A DNA stretch of 64,000 nucleotides from Epiperipatus broadwayi (taxonomy: Eukaryota > Onychophora > Udeonychophora > Euonychophora > Peripatidae): the NCBI GenBank assembly GCA_028023455.1, contig JAQFVV010006508.1, positions 827,501 to 891,500 of the forward strand. The letters run 5' to 3'. Shown piece by piece: positions 47,158 to 60,479 of the stretch. The notes beneath the pieces were generated by a model that ran no database searches, was not told where the DNA came from, and saw nothing but the letters and a program-made list of their open reading frames with translations. Position 1 is the stretch's first letter. Each line of letters opens with the position of its first letter. The translations under genes were made by a program, and so were the position numbers.

Positions 47158-47799
47158 TTGTTGAAAATTGGTTATTATAAAAATCCAATTGCTAATATTA
47201 TTAAAGGATTTAAAAGAAATCAACACTATAATAAAATTAAAAATAAAAATATCAAAATGAAATGGATTTCAATGCCATTTATATCAGATGAGCAGGTCAA
47301 GTTTATTAGGAAAATTTATAATGGTTTGTGTCATATTGCTTTTTTCTCTTCAAATAACATAAATAGATTGCTTAATAATTCTAAAATTCAAAATTCAAAG
47401 TTTAATCAAAATTCTACTATATATAGATTGATAAGTGGATGTGGCGTACAATACATTGGTGAATCTAAGTGTACATTTGAGAAGAGAATAAAAGAACATA
47501 TGCTTTTATATAATAGAATTCAAAAAGAAAATCAATATGGAACAGATGTAAATAAACCTTCATCATCTATTATATTTGATCATAATAAATATTGTCAATA
47601 TGGATTTAAATTTGATTATAAAAATATGAAAATTATTCAAATTGAACATTGTCATAATAAACGTAAAATAAAAGAGGCTATGTTGATTTCAAGAAATCGT
47701 CAAATGTTAATGAATCGCCAGTCATCAAATGTTAAGATAACAGAATTGTGGGAAATCAGAATTGAACTATGGGTATTGTTAAGGGTTGTCTCGTTTTGA
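47158..47799 (+). CDS. PLE GIY-YIG endonuclease fragment, right arm (213 codons)
   Basis: This is the mirror copy of the left-arm frame, 13 codons longer at its C terminus because the stop codon after ELWEI is lost (TGA to AGA). It has IYRLISGCGVQYIGESKC, where one cysteine of the CGCG pair has become serine, then EKRIKEHM and the same C-terminal helix. The catalytic Y of YIG, the R of EKR and a downstream E are present. The lost cysteine may weaken the zinc-binding insert. It lies 37 bases beyond the spacer-side start of its arm. Confidence 0.72.
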   Translation: MLKIGYYKNPIANIIKGFKRNQHYNKIKNKNIKMKWISMPFISDEQVKFIRKIYNGLCHIAFFSSNNINRLLNNSKIQNSKFNQNSTIYRLISGCGVQYIGESKCTFEKRIKEHMLLYNRIQKENQYGTDVNKPSSSIIFDHNKYCQYGFKFDYKNMKIIQIEHCHNKRKIKEAMLISRNRQMLMNRQSSNVKITELWEIRIELWVLLRVVSF

Positions 47800-47810
47800 T
47801 TATTCAACGT

Positions 47811-47860
47811 TATATAGTTGATAAAGACTACAAAGTGTATAGTCGAAAGTACTTCTAAAA
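47811..47860 (+). ncRNA. Hammerhead-like motif, right PLE arm
   Basis: Stem I TAG/CTA, core TTGATAAA, stem II GACTA/TAGTC around loop CAAAGTGTA, then GAAA, self-complementary AGTACT and a CTT-type site. In hammerhead numbering position 3 is T and position 8 is A, so these could still pair. This is an inference from the fold. Confidence 0.48.
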
Positions 47861-47915
47861 AAATATAATTTATATAAATTGTACTGTATTTTGATATATA
47901 TATATATTGATGTGT

Positions 47916-48609
47916 AAATTGTACTGTATTTTGATATATATATATATATGTGTGTGCGTGTGTGTTTGGGCACTATATTATTGTGTCACATTACCCAGAT
48001 TATTACTATATATATATCAACATATAAAAATTTGGCTATAATAGAGTTAAAATTTGTTGACCATTTGCATTGTCACTTGTCTATTGAATTTTACTATGAT
48101 CTATTGAATTTTACTCTGAACTAACTTTTATTTATATTGTCAACTTACTGTATGTCTGACATCATTACCTGATGAACTGTATCTGAAGATTATTTTTGTT
48201 CTTTTTAAATATTTCAACTTGCAAGTTCATTTATATGGTGCTCAATCTATTTAATCTTTATGGATTTTTATCTTAGCCACATTTTAATATTTAAAAAAAA
48301 AAATCTATTGACATAATAAAAATATACAGATGAATAATAAAAACACTTTGTTAATGTTGGCTCATCCATTGCTGATGTTGGTCTGGTAGATATGTGCCAG
48401 AGACATTCTTGGCACTAGCAGGTTCATATATGAGTAAATACATACTATTTTGTTGGTATTACCCACCCCTTTTGAGGTTGACCCAATAATGCTAACTTAT
48501 CAGCTGGGATACATGTAGTGTGAAATCAATGCCTCTCTAGTAGAATCCAATATTGCAAAATAGACTACTTCTTCCACGATACACAACAATGTGGATATAT
48601 CAGGTCCAA
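47916..48609. other. AT-rich stretch, no gene seen
   Basis: A TGTGTGTG-rich run near 47950-47970 and short TA runs. No coding signal. Confidence 0.55.
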
Positions 48610-49492
48610 TATTCATGTAGAGTCTGTGGGTCATACTAGTATGCTCCATGTATTATTAAACAAAAATCTAGATGAAAGTATCTTGTCCTTGTTGGGAGAT
48701 GAAAGTATCTTGTCCTTGTTGGGAAGAGCTTTGAGCCTATCGCAAAATATAGCATTGGGGTCCAGTGTTGGTTGTGTGAGCTTTGTCCTGCACCTTGTGT
48801 ACCAAAAAGTGTATGTCAAAAAGATAGATAACCTGATAATTGTAAAGTCTCCAGAGAAAAGACAACCCCTGATGTCCAGGAATTTATCCACTGCTATAAT
48901 GCAGTGTCGAACAATGACACTTCAAATACTGTTACATTTTGGACATATATTTAACAGATGATGAAAGGTCTCCTCTCCTCTAGAACCGGCATGACAAATT
49001 GGGTCTATTTTATTTAGAAACCGCTTGTACTATAAGAATGTATTAGTTGGCATGGAGCCCATATTCTACCATGATCAGATAATCCAAAAGTTTGGGCTCC
49101 AGTAGCAGATATTTAAATATTGTGGTGATTTTATGATTGCTGCACTCTAGGTGAACATAAATAACTGTATTTTCAGGATTCATTAGGCGATGTGCCTGCC
49201 AGATGTTGATTTTATCATTAAACTCTGATGTTAAGTGCCCGATGTATAGAGATTGTTGTTTAATAATGGTGTCAAGCCATGTGTGTTTACTGGGGTGAGG
49301 TCTGTCAGTAGGTATTACAGTCTCTATAATATCTGATAGAGGGTATTTTCCCAGGTTTACTAAAAGTGAATGGCCTTTTGGAAAATCGATTGTCTGTATT
49401 GCATGGAGACCCATACCATTCTGTCTTTTGTGAAACTGAAGTCTGCAGATGCTAATTGCGTGGTCCAACCTCTCCATAAGAGCTGACCACAA
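48610..49492 (-). pseudogene. C-terminal part of the reverse-strand LINE, with zinc-knuckle-like motif
   Basis: The frame 49043-49492 continues from the RT thumb with HKRQNGMGLHAIQTIDF. After a frame change, 48930-49010 reads CHAGSRGEETFHHLLNICPK, a C..H...C arrangement seen at the C terminus of several LINE clades. The last frame, 48631-48891, contains a 9-residue repeat encoded by the 27-base duplication. The end of the element near 48610 has no clear tail. Confidence 0.7.
48671..48724. repeat. 27-bp tandem duplication
   Basis: GATGAAAGTATCTTGTCCTT with seven further bases occurs twice in a row. It keeps the LINE frame (nine codons). Confidence 0.95.
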
Positions 49493-49499
49493 AGCCTTG

Positions 49500-51077
49500 A
49501 TTTTGTAAACTGAATGATTTGGAAACTGTCATTATTGGCAGGAAGTAATTTATGCTCATGATAATTTTCATATTAATCAGAGCAATCTTCCCATGTAGGG
49601 ACAGGTATGTCCTTGTCAGTGACTGAACCACCATAGTAGCATTGCTTATGATGGATTTTTGTAGGCAGACAGACATAGCAATCTGTGACTTGAAGATAGG
49701 AAACCCCAGATAACACTGAGGTGCCACTAAAAAATTGGATAGTATTTTTCTACCAGTGTTGATGCACCAGGATGATGACTTGCAAGGATTGATGGATAAT
49801 TTATAATATTTAGTATAATTGGTAATTATGAAATGAAGGGTCTTCAGATGTGTATGGTATGGAAGATCACAAGTATGTCATCCATGTATGTGAAAACCTT
49901 GATGTTTTTCTTAAGCCAGGGCACATATATCCCTAGAAGCTGATCTAGATTTTTAATCAGACTGTCAATGTACTTTATGAACAATAGACCACTCAATGGT
50001 GATCCTTGTGGTATGGATCATGAAGGGGCAAATCCGTCTGAATAATGTCCATTTATGGAAATATGAATATGTCTATTATTCAGGAGATTGTCCAATATCT
50101 GAATTATCTGTTTTGATATGTCCAACTGAGATAGCAATTCAAGAAGAATGTTGCATTGGACACATCCAGATGAACTGCCACAGGCCAGGATTTTGTGTTA
50201 GATCTAATGTGATCAAGCAGAATTTTCACTTCACCAATTGCAGTCAGTGCTGATGATCCCTTCCTTGCATATTGAAAGGCCAATATATCCCGTAGAATGG
50301 CATCCCAATTTTTTTTTATTATACCCTCTATGACTTTGAACAAAATTGGTTTCATTGATATCGGCCTAATACTGCTAAGAGAGGTAGGATCCCAGTTATT
50401 TTTAATGAATGGGACCATGGTGATTGGATATAGGTTAGGAATTACTCTCCTTTCAATGGCGAGGTAGTTTAATATGTTTAATATAATCCTCGCAGTATAA
50501 CAATTTATATGAGTGAATACAAACTTCGGGATGGCATGAATCCGAGGATGAACACTGTCAGGGAGACCCTGCAACCTACTGGTGATGATCTGGAGTGTAA
50601 TACCATGATCCGCCTCTCCAGTTGTGCCCACCCACTCCAAGGCAGGGTTTGTGTGGTGACCTAATAGAAGGTTTTGAAAGTGGCTCTCTATGTGTAAAAT
50701 TTTATTCGCACCAGTAAGGCTGTCACCACTAATGACCAATGAAGTAGGAACTTCCTGTTTCTTTCTGGCCCCCAGAGCCTACCTGAGATAGCCCCGGGTC
50801 CAGCAACATTGAGCTGGCAGGCAATTCTTTGCATTTTTGTATCTATTATCTCTGCTACTGCTGACTGTTTCAATCTGTATGAAGCTTTTAGTTCAAGTAA
50901 GTAGTCAATATTGTGATCCTGACCATCAAAGTTTTTAATTTTCCAATTTAGGCTGTCCAATTCATGCATCAGTGTGGTTGTTCCCTTAAGCTTGAAGGTG
51001 TATTGAGTAATCAGTGACTGAATAATGCCTATAAATGTAGTCCAGGCCTCGACCCAGTGTAGGTATAAGAGGTTCAC
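49500..51077 (-). pseudogene. RT domain of the reverse-strand LINE
   Basis: The frames at 50688-51077 and 50104-50739 hold the region before RT and the fingers: MVPFIKNNWDPTSLSS, IRPISMKPILFKVIEG. After a break near 50120, IPQGSPLSGLLF appears at about 49985-50020 and the catalytic YMDD at 49878-49889. The following frame, 49452-49727, has YLGFPIFKSQ and LSLHGKIALINMKI, which match the thumb region of LINE RTs. In this protein the RT would copy the element RNA at the target nick. At least two frame changes and a stop break the chain. Confidence 0.78.
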
Positions 51078-53437
51078 CTTGTGAAAAAAATGTAGGCCTC
51101 TGAAAAAAATGCCTCAGTGGCATTGGTTTTAGTGAACATTCTGAGACTCCGGTTGACTTTAATTTTTTGAAAGTTGTATTTATTTAACTACTTTTTTTAA
51201 ATAACTACTAATTAAAGTAGAAAATAACTAAATGACTTAATTAAGCAAATATTAAATGGATTCAATGAATGAGCCATTTATCAGAAGTCACTTATACACA
51301 CATAACTTGTAAACTCAATGTTGACATAATGTAAATCATATAAATAAACATTTAAAAATAACTAAGTGACTTACACCTCAATGGAAAAGTTCTGGATGAT
51401 CGTAGCATATATGTAACATGTGCGGATTATACCAAATGGCCATATGCTTATTAATTCAAACACATACAATTACAAAATATTGTTGTTTGTTTTGTGAATG
51501 ATTAAAAATCATGATACCACAAAACACAGACATTCTTACACTTTAAAGCACTGACATAACTGAGTGCACACTGAAGGAATTGCATTCTTCAAAAAACTTA
51601 TATTGACATTACATACTGAAAATACAAGCAAACTCACTTACTATGGAAGAAAATTTAGTTTTACTTAAACCTCATGAGTGATAGGTCAAAAAAAAGACTC
51701 CACAGTGCAACTAGCATAAATATATCAAAAGCATGGCATTTTCCAAAATAACACCTACATTTGAGGCAAAAGAGGATGCCTGGACCTTTGTCTCAGCGCA
51801 TCAAAAATATATGGAGAGGCTCACCAAAAACAATAACAATAGATATCTAAAAATATGTGATTACAATTAACAAGCATTATCAACTAATGGACAACTGCCA
51901 CACAGATGGGGAATTTATCTGCTCCATCCAGCACAATAATGATAACTATAATAAATAAGGCTTGACCTACTAAGGCCATTCTACAAGTAACAATACCAAG
52001 ATAATTAATTCACAAAAGTTGATTAAAGTTACAACCATAATTTAACTTCAATAAACAATAAGTAATGTCTGCACCAACAACTAAATTTAAAAGTCAACTG
52101 ACTAAAACATAAATAAAGATAATAACTAGCATATGAAATATTTACACTGATATAATGCACACAAGTGTGTATTAAATATTATAATTTATGATAATTAGTG
52201 AACATGAATAAAATGCAACTAGACTGTGAGAATAATAATTGAAGAATTAAGATAATTATTAAACAATAAAATAATTTATAAATACAGTTCTTTAAATTTT
52301 GTATATTTATATAACTCCTATGAAATTAAATATAATTTATTGCTTTTCCATCTAAATTGATAAATGACAATATTATTTAATATATATTTTTGTATAACAT
52401 GAATCAAATTTTATATACATGCCTTTTTGCAATCGTTATTTTAGTTTAGCATTTAACAATATATTCGCCAATTTAAGATATACAATTTTTTAAATTAAAT
52501 AAACTGATGTACATTAGAAATTGGCTTTCCCTGTTCTTAATAAGTTTAACATTTAAAAATAAACTTATAAGTTAATTATGAATATTACAATTGTATATAT
52601 TTTATACAGACAATTAAAAAAATAAACAATAAAAAATAAGATAAATTTCCATTACCATCTAATTGCTTTAAGTGTCTTCTCATTTTCAAATCAGCCAGTT
52701 ATTCCAGGCATTTTCTTTTATTTTATTAGTCCTAAAAATAGTTTGAAGTGATGTTATAATTTATACATATTATTAGTGAATTAATAGATTTCTTTCCTGT
52801 TGTTAAACAATTGATTCCAGTCATTTCCTTGATATTCAATTATGTATGTAGTTAAGTTGAATATTAATTTGGATCATTAATAAATTTGGAAGTTATAACA
52901 GGATATATAAATACAATTATAAATAACTATTTTTTAAACTTATTTACTAATGCCAGTTTATGTTTCACGAGGTTCCAATGGTGATAGATTAGCAAGAGGA
53001 AGAGGCAAATTGCAACAACTGTTAAGGGTTGAACTTAGCAAATCATTTTTAGTTCTAAATCTTAATCCAAGAATTATTGTAATGAGATTTATAATAAAAA
53101 TTTGGGGAAATGATGAACAAAAGTTATGTCTTTTTCCTTCCTTTGTTTTTATTAATTCATCACATGATTATATCCTGTGTTTCTTTAGCAATTTATTTTA
53201 GCCTATTGTTATGATTCATGTGCGGATTTTAAGATCTTCAACACTATTGTTTGGTGATTTTAAAATATTTTTAAGTAACAAAATAATAAATAATGTCTAT
53301 ATATTGTACCCTTTTGTTTAGGTTAGAATGGATTATTTCTAACAATTTACTAGAAAAATTTAAATTTTAAAGCTAAGTAAGAGATGATGCATGTTATATG
53401 TTGATGATTTTTGAATAATTTAGTTAAAGCAAGTAAT
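51078..53437. other. AT-rich stretch, no gene seen
   Basis: I find no domain and no repeat partner. The small frame at 52950-53201 has no recognisable feature. Confidence 0.5.
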
Positions 53438-56400
53438 ATAATTGGTGTATAATATTGTGTTGGTATTTGTAAGGAAGTAGTTAGCTAAAAATCATTATAA
53501 GATTGTATGATTGGGAGGAATATCCAGAATAAATGTTGATTTAATAAATATTATAGATAAATTATTAAGGTAAATTGAAAAAGTAATACTTTAAAGTTAA
53601 ACAAATAGAATATTTAATAATAATAATTGTATTTAATGGTTATATGTTAAATTATTTAATTAAAAATAATAATGTAGAAAGAAAAGTGCATATTCAATTT
53701 TATAATATTAAAATAGTTATTTTAAAATTGCACTATAATATTGATTTATGTAATATTTGATTAATTGAATTATTTATTTAGTTTCATTTAAATTAATAGC
53801 ATCTCATTTAATTCTGTAAATCACGTGACATATAATATTCACACCTGTTTTTGAAAATAAAATGATGTCATCTGTTATAAATATTAGATTAAGTTTTAAA
53901 AATAGATTTAGTAGATGAAATTAGATTTATGTTTTGTGTTAAAAAAAAAAATATGTTAAGTTTAAAATAAAGGTATAAATGGTAACAAATATTTAAAAAA
54001 ATGATTTTTAAAAGTTATTTTGAAGTATTTAATCAGTGTAAATAAAATATGAAAATTAATTAAGAATTGAATAATATTATAAAAATAAATATTTAATAAA
54101 TTATTATTAGTTTTAAATTTTATCTGGCATTCATTATCCAGGTTGTGAAGCAAGCATTGTTGAAATTGACCAATGAAAATGTGTATTTTGGGCAGCTATA
54201 AAAGAGCTGTGTGGGAATTCCAGGGTAACTATTATCCTATTATACCATGATACCATAATCAGGGTTTCTATAACCTCAGTAAAATAATTAATAGCTTAAT
54301 AGTCAATTTTATCATTTTTTTTAAATTCTAAAAGTACAGTAAATTGTTATTATAAGATCATGATATGGAAACGAGTGGCTAAAAAATAAATATTTTCTAC
54401 TTACCAATCTACTTTATCCTATTTGTCATCAGCTTAGACATGGGAAAGTCATCACAAATATAAAAGGATTGAAGAAAAAATTCAAATATTATTATTATAT
54501 AAAGTGTATAATTTTGCTTATTCTGATAAGTTGTGTTAGTTTACAACTGAATTTTATTGAAAGAACTATGGAGAAATACAAGAGTGTCATTAAAAAAATG
54601 GAATGATATTAAATATTTTATAAAAAAAAAAAACTCATTTTTAAATTATGATGAAATGGTTTTAAAAGTAAAAAAACCATTGAATTTGATCAAATAATTA
54701 TTTTGGAATGCTAATATTTCTTTCTGAAGAAATATTAAAAATAATTTCAAGCTGGAATTTTTTTTTAAAAAAGATAAAATTAAAATCATTTGCCAATATG
54801 ATTTATATCATATTTTAAAAATATTAAAAATCAATTATTAAGGTTTGCTGGACATATAAAGGTTATAAAATTATTGTGGAATTTATTTATATTGTGGAAA
54901 AGCAATTTAAAATGCCGTTGTTTTTGTAGCTGTATCAGAAAACTTAGACATCAGGAAATATGGATAAAAGTTGCAAGAAGGTGGAAACTATTTGAGCACA
55001 AAATATAAAAAGTGTTTTTAATGTTGTATTTACATAGCCATGTAATTGGTAAACTATTTTAAATTTTGGAGACAAAGTAATAATTAAGTAAATAAATTTG
55101 GATTTTGGTGAAGAAAAAAATGAACTTACCATATTTAATGTGGAACAGTCATTTTGAATTGTTTGTGTTACAACGTAAAGTAGAGCATGCATAGTTTTTG
55201 GCATCAGAAGTGTGATCAACAATGGGTACAATGAGTAAAAAAACATTCTCTTTAGTGATTTGGAAGGAGTTTCTTTTCATAAATATATTTAAATTTATTT
55301 TTTACTAACTTTCATATTTATATTCATAATTAGAAGTAGGTAGAAACATAAAAACATTAAATTATTTACTAATCTAAAAATTAGTTATTAAGAAAGAAAG
55401 ACTTTAATAATTTAAAAAAAAAGTGTAATATTTTAAAATATGAAATGGAATGAGTGATATTTAAATAATGTTTTATTTAGTTCGTGATCCAGAGTTACTG
55501 ATGGAATAATCATTAAGAAATACATATTATTGTTGGTATCAATTATAAAAGTATTGATCATTTTACTATGTATTGATTTAGTGTATATCTTAGTGTGGAT
55601 GTATGAAATGATTATGAAAAACACAATACGTATACATAGTTTTTAATTCGTTTATTTATGTTAAAAATATGCATACTTTTAATAATATTATAAGTACATT
55701 TTATTATAAGGGAAATATAAGTATATGATTCTATTATAATGGAATTTAATGTTTATTTTAAGTGATCAAAATAATAAACTGGAATATCGATACTGATTGT
55801 TTGTATTTATGTGTAAATTTACTAATGGATTAAATAATATTTTCTTATCAATTGGTTAGATAGTTATTTCAGACATGAATTTATTTATTATTATAAGAAT
55901 GTAAGTATAGAATTTTAGCGAGGTAAGTTTGGTATTGAGTTAAGTAGAATTAAGATAATATTTTTAGGGAAGATATGTTTATATTGGAATAAGTATAGAT
56001 GATAGTGATTATTGTGCAAGTAAAGATAACTTAGCCCTATAACTTATATTTATTCATGGTAGTGTTATTTTTTTGTATGTTGAAGTTGTAATGTTCCATA
56101 GAGCAGAATAGATCGCTTGGACATTATGTTTATTGGTAAAGGTGATGAACTAAAATAGTCATACCTTATTTATGATACACTGTGTCCATGATGGTTATTT
56201 AATAGAAGTGCAATTAAAATAAAATCTGATTTATTCCATATACTTACGTGTATTTACTATCGGTATTGCTTGAATAGTATCGTAGAGGCTAATATTTTAA
56301 AAGATGAAATGATAAATAATTTAAAATGCAGAATTGTTGTTTAAAAAATAAGATGGGTTATATTGTTTAACAGTAAAGATGATTGAAGGTAAAAAATACA

Positions 56401-57880
56401 AGATGGTAACTTGTTAATAAAGAATCATAAACTTTTTTATGTTTGGGACCCATTATTATTCATTACAAATTGATTAATGATGAATGAAATGTATTTTCTA
56501 AAGATATCATTTAATCATTGAGTTTTTAAAAAAATTAAATGTTAATGCATATTTTTACAAGTAAAAGAAATATACATAAATCACATTTGAAGAATGCAAG
56601 TGATCATGATTTTATATTATTATTATTATAGATAATTACACATTAATGTTTACATTTATTTGACATCATATTGAAGAATAATAAGCATTTAAATTAATGG
56701 GTATATTATTAATTAATATTATTTACACTATGAGTAAGTCAAGAATAATCATAAGATATAGTAAAAGTGTTTTTAAAACTAAATAATAAAAGATAAATTC
56801 AAAGTGAATTAATAATTTAAATAATACTTTTGTAATGCAATAATTTAAAGAAAATTAATGGAGGCAATAGAAGATGTTATAGTAATATTTCAATAATAAT
56901 TTTGTAAACCAATTTTTGTATGTAATATTTTTATGTAATTTTTTTTTTTTTTGTAAAATTAACTAAAAGAGAGTAAGACCAAGTGCATGCATATTGTACA
57001 TAATGTATATAATTTATTGTTAAAGTGTGTTAATAAATTTGTTAAGTTTTGTTATAAATTATGGTGTTGACTCAATTTCTTCACATCACAATTACATAAT
57101 CACAGATAATTATAATGAAGACATAGTATTTGCACATCATAAATAAAATTGTTACTTAAGATTTATAATGTTTTATTGATATGTTTTATTTAAGAAGATT
57201 TACTTATTACACTATTCTAATGATCATGGAATAAATACCAAAGATTTACATTAAATTATTTTAGTAATGATTGCCACAAATTCTCAGATTATAATATTAT
57301 ATCATATATGTTTACTTAAGATGCTAGATGGATAATAGAATATTATATTACATTGTTGTTATTTGTTATACATAAGTAATGTTACCAGTAGAAAAGATAT
57401 AAGATTAAATTATAGATTGAAAATTATTATTGTTATTTTAGTAATATTGGTTTTATTTAGTTGTAGTTAGGAATGATATTAAATCCCTTATTATACTTAA
57501 TTACAAGAATTATAATTAGTTTAGAAATTATTTAAGAAAACCTGAGATAATTTGAGCTAAATCAATTTTATGAAAATATTTAGATTAATTTATTAAGAGT
57601 CATTTCCTTAATTAATTTTGACTAAATACATAAGAGGACTATAAATGTAGTATTTAAGTAATAGGAATAAGGATCATATTATTATGCCATTAGGGTGACA
57701 TCCAGTGGGATATTGGCTTAATGTATTCGCTCTACCACTTGTAAACTCGCTTCATAGTCTCATGATTTGATTAGACAGTCATTTATTTAAGTTTATAATA
57801 CAGAACTATATTATTATTTATTAGTTAAACCAATTTGATAGTTGATATTATTAAAGAATATAGTTATTGTTATTTAGAAG
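53438..57880 (+). repeat. 4.4-kb dispersed non-coding repeat, copy B
   Basis: Second copy of 13873-18370, same orientation and length. A TATAAAAG box at 54197-54204 follows TTGGGCAGC. In copy A the same place reads GTATTTGAGAGC, so the box has decayed there. No conserved protein frame. Confidence 0.8.
54197..54204 (+). promoter_or_regulatory. TATA-like box in the 4.4-kb repeat
   Basis: TATAAAAG in a locally less AT-rich setting. Only sequence supports this. Confidence 0.35.
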
Positions 57881-60479
57881 CATGTTGTAATTTACAAATC
57901 AAATGAATAACTAAACAACCAGAATAATATTACTACATCTTTTATAATTTTTAAAAGATAAATAAATAAATAAAGGTACAATATAATTATATTTAGCAAT
58001 TTAAATACTCTTGCTAACAATTATTTCTTTATACAAACACTCCGGAATTTTATATATATTCACTGCTATTAAAAATCCTATCATCACAAAACAAAGCACA
58101 TATCATAATAAATAAATAAATCTGAACTAAATAACAATAAACAATTAATAACAATAACAACTTACTTACAAATCCTTAAGTAAAACTAAATCAAATACAA
58201 TTTTTAATCCATACTAGAACATCAAAATGAAAGGGTGGATTTTCCATCTTTTACAATATATATTGAGCTGATAATTTGACTGGCTTATGTTATATTGTCT
58301 GGGTGTTTTTAAATATATGGATATACACATATGTATTAGGTATAAAATGAGAAATAATAGCTATGTGTATAGCAATATTTTTTTTGTATTATTTATTATT
58401 TTTTATATTATGTTTTGGTATTATTTATTATTTTTTTATTGGGATTTTAAAAGAAGAAAAAACACAATGGTAAATTAATCATTTTTTAATTGGTTTGAGA
58501 CATTAAATCCAAAGTGATAGAAAGAAAATTAAATTTTTTTAAAAAAATTTCATAATTAATTATTTTAATTTTCTAATCTGAAGGGAGGGAGAGAGAAAAA
58601 GACTTGTAATTAATTCTACTGACATGACTTCTGGTTAGCAAGGTATTAAAACAAAAAAGAAATTAAAGGAATGCAACCACTGACTGGGAATGTGATCAAA
58701 AAAAGGACAATGAAGAAAAGGACTATAAAGAAAAAGAAAAACATATTGTGAATTAATTAATTATTAGTTTTTTAATGAAAAAAAAAACTATTATATAAAA
58801 AAATAGAAATAAAAATGATTGAAAGCTAAATGAAATAGAATTCGTCCTCAGCTGCTGCACTGATCTATTTCTAGATGTTCATCAAACCATGAAGCCACCT
58901 CAAGAACAAAATAAGTTGCTGAGAATTAATTCCCAAGAGATATGAAGAAATGCTTATGGACATGCACTGATCGATCAGGGTAACTGAAACTTTGTTTATT
59001 GATTGAACTATAGACAATAGTGAATTTTAAACCTACGTTTTAGGATTGCATTTAACCATTAATGAACTATGACTTACAACAATAGAAGGATATTTTTTAT
59101 TAATAATGTTTATATCTACATTAATTAATATGTTTAATTAAAATAAGTAAATTATTTGTGTGTTTTAATTTTTTTATGTATGATTCAGCTAAATTTTGAC
59201 AATTTTCAGGCCTATTGGGCAAAGTTAATAAAAGATAATAATCCCATAAATGAATCCAAGAGAATTTTATCAGGATAGAATGAATAATGATTTTCAAAGC
59301 AAAATGAAAAGTATTAAGGGTTGAGAAAATATTGAACGAGAGGGTAGGGGTTTTGTGTTATAGCTTACTCCTAATAGTAAGTCGCTTAATCCCAATACCA
59401 GTCAAGGCTTGGATCTGTTTGGACACTTAATTAAGTAAAAGCACATAATCATTGGACAACAATATATATATATTGCTTTTCGCCTTTGTTTTTTTTTTTT
59501 TCTTTTAATAAAAAAATTAAAAAAAAGTATGACTATGTTAGTTGTTTCAAGAGTAGAAAAAAAGAAAGGAGGGTGGAGGGGGGTTATTAGTAATTGGTTT
59601 TGTTAATGGTCCTGAATAAAGAAAAAATAAACTATAATAAAGTATATCATTGGTTAAAGTTTATAAAAGTGTATTTGTTTTTGTTTTTTTTCCATTTGTT
59701 CTTTAAACAATAAAACCTATTATTGTATTAAATCTGTCCATGTGGAAATTGTATAGCTTGATCTACCATATGTATACAAATTATCCACCGTGAATATAAC
59801 ATTTTTCTAATTTCTCGGTTCTAGGTTATTTTCCTAGTGGCACCCTTGTACAATAACGATTACAGATTTTCCAATATTTTAAACTCTCAGCATACAATCA
59901 TTCAGATATAAACAAGATATATATATATATATATATATATTGTTTATATATATATCATTAAGCATATCATATAGCATATATATATATATATATATATGCT
60001 GAATGACAGTTTTATTATTCAGGTGTTTTATATACATTTATTTTTATTTGTTTTTCAATAATTTTATAGTTTAAGCATTTTCTTGCTTGAAATTTAAATT
60101 GATGTACTAATTAAAAATAATTTAGAAATGAGATAACGGATATTATCAGTAATGAATATAGGATAAATTTCTTTTTCTTTTAATATTTTTTTTTATTTCT
60201 ACCAGAAGCTATAAAAGTGATTAAATATTTTTAATGTTCAGTTTGTTAAATAAAAAATCTAAATCATTTTTATCCAACAAATAATTGTTTGATAGCATTT
60301 AAAAGTCTTCGTTTGCTAAACACATATTATTTTTTGTTTATAGTCATAAGAATATACATATATTAAGTTAACTAAAAAAGTAAAAAAGTACTACATTGTT
60401 TATAAATTATAAAACCATATAACAATAAAATACTAGTAATATAACAAATATACACTAAAATTTACTTGTGGTCATGGTT
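57881..60479. other. AT-rich stretch, no gene seen
   Basis: No supported gene. TA runs with inverted words lie at 59916-59998 (AGCATATC, TAGCATATA, TATATGCTG). Confidence 0.5.

Larger units (their letters stand above)
46345..47915. mobile_element. Large inverted repeat of two PLE fragments, head to head
   Basis: Left arm about 46345-47121 and right arm 47139-47915 are inverted copies with a 17-base spacer at 47122-47138. Each arm holds a PLE GIY-YIG reading frame and ends outward in a hammerhead-like motif and a TA-rich tail. The two proteins differ at only a few residues, so the event is recent. No RT domain is present. The N-terminal sides face the centre, as if two 5'-truncated copies were joined head to head. 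Confidence 0.88.
48610..51077 (-). mobile_element. Non-LTR retrotransposon (LINE), reverse strand, clade not assigned
   Basis: Reading 51077 to 48610 on the reverse strand gives an RT domain in order, followed by the thumb-like region and a C-terminal zinc-knuckle-like motif. It is less AT-rich than its surroundings, which suits an insertion. There are several frame changes. The endonuclease was not seen, so the 5' end is truncated or lies in sequence I cannot read. The RT differs clearly from the RTE copy at 42 kb. Confidence 0.75.

Noticed and set aside
58287-58478. Small hydrophobic frame (63 codons)
   Set aside because: Phenylalanine and tyrosine content is what AT-rich DNA gives by chance. 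No start context or homologue seen.
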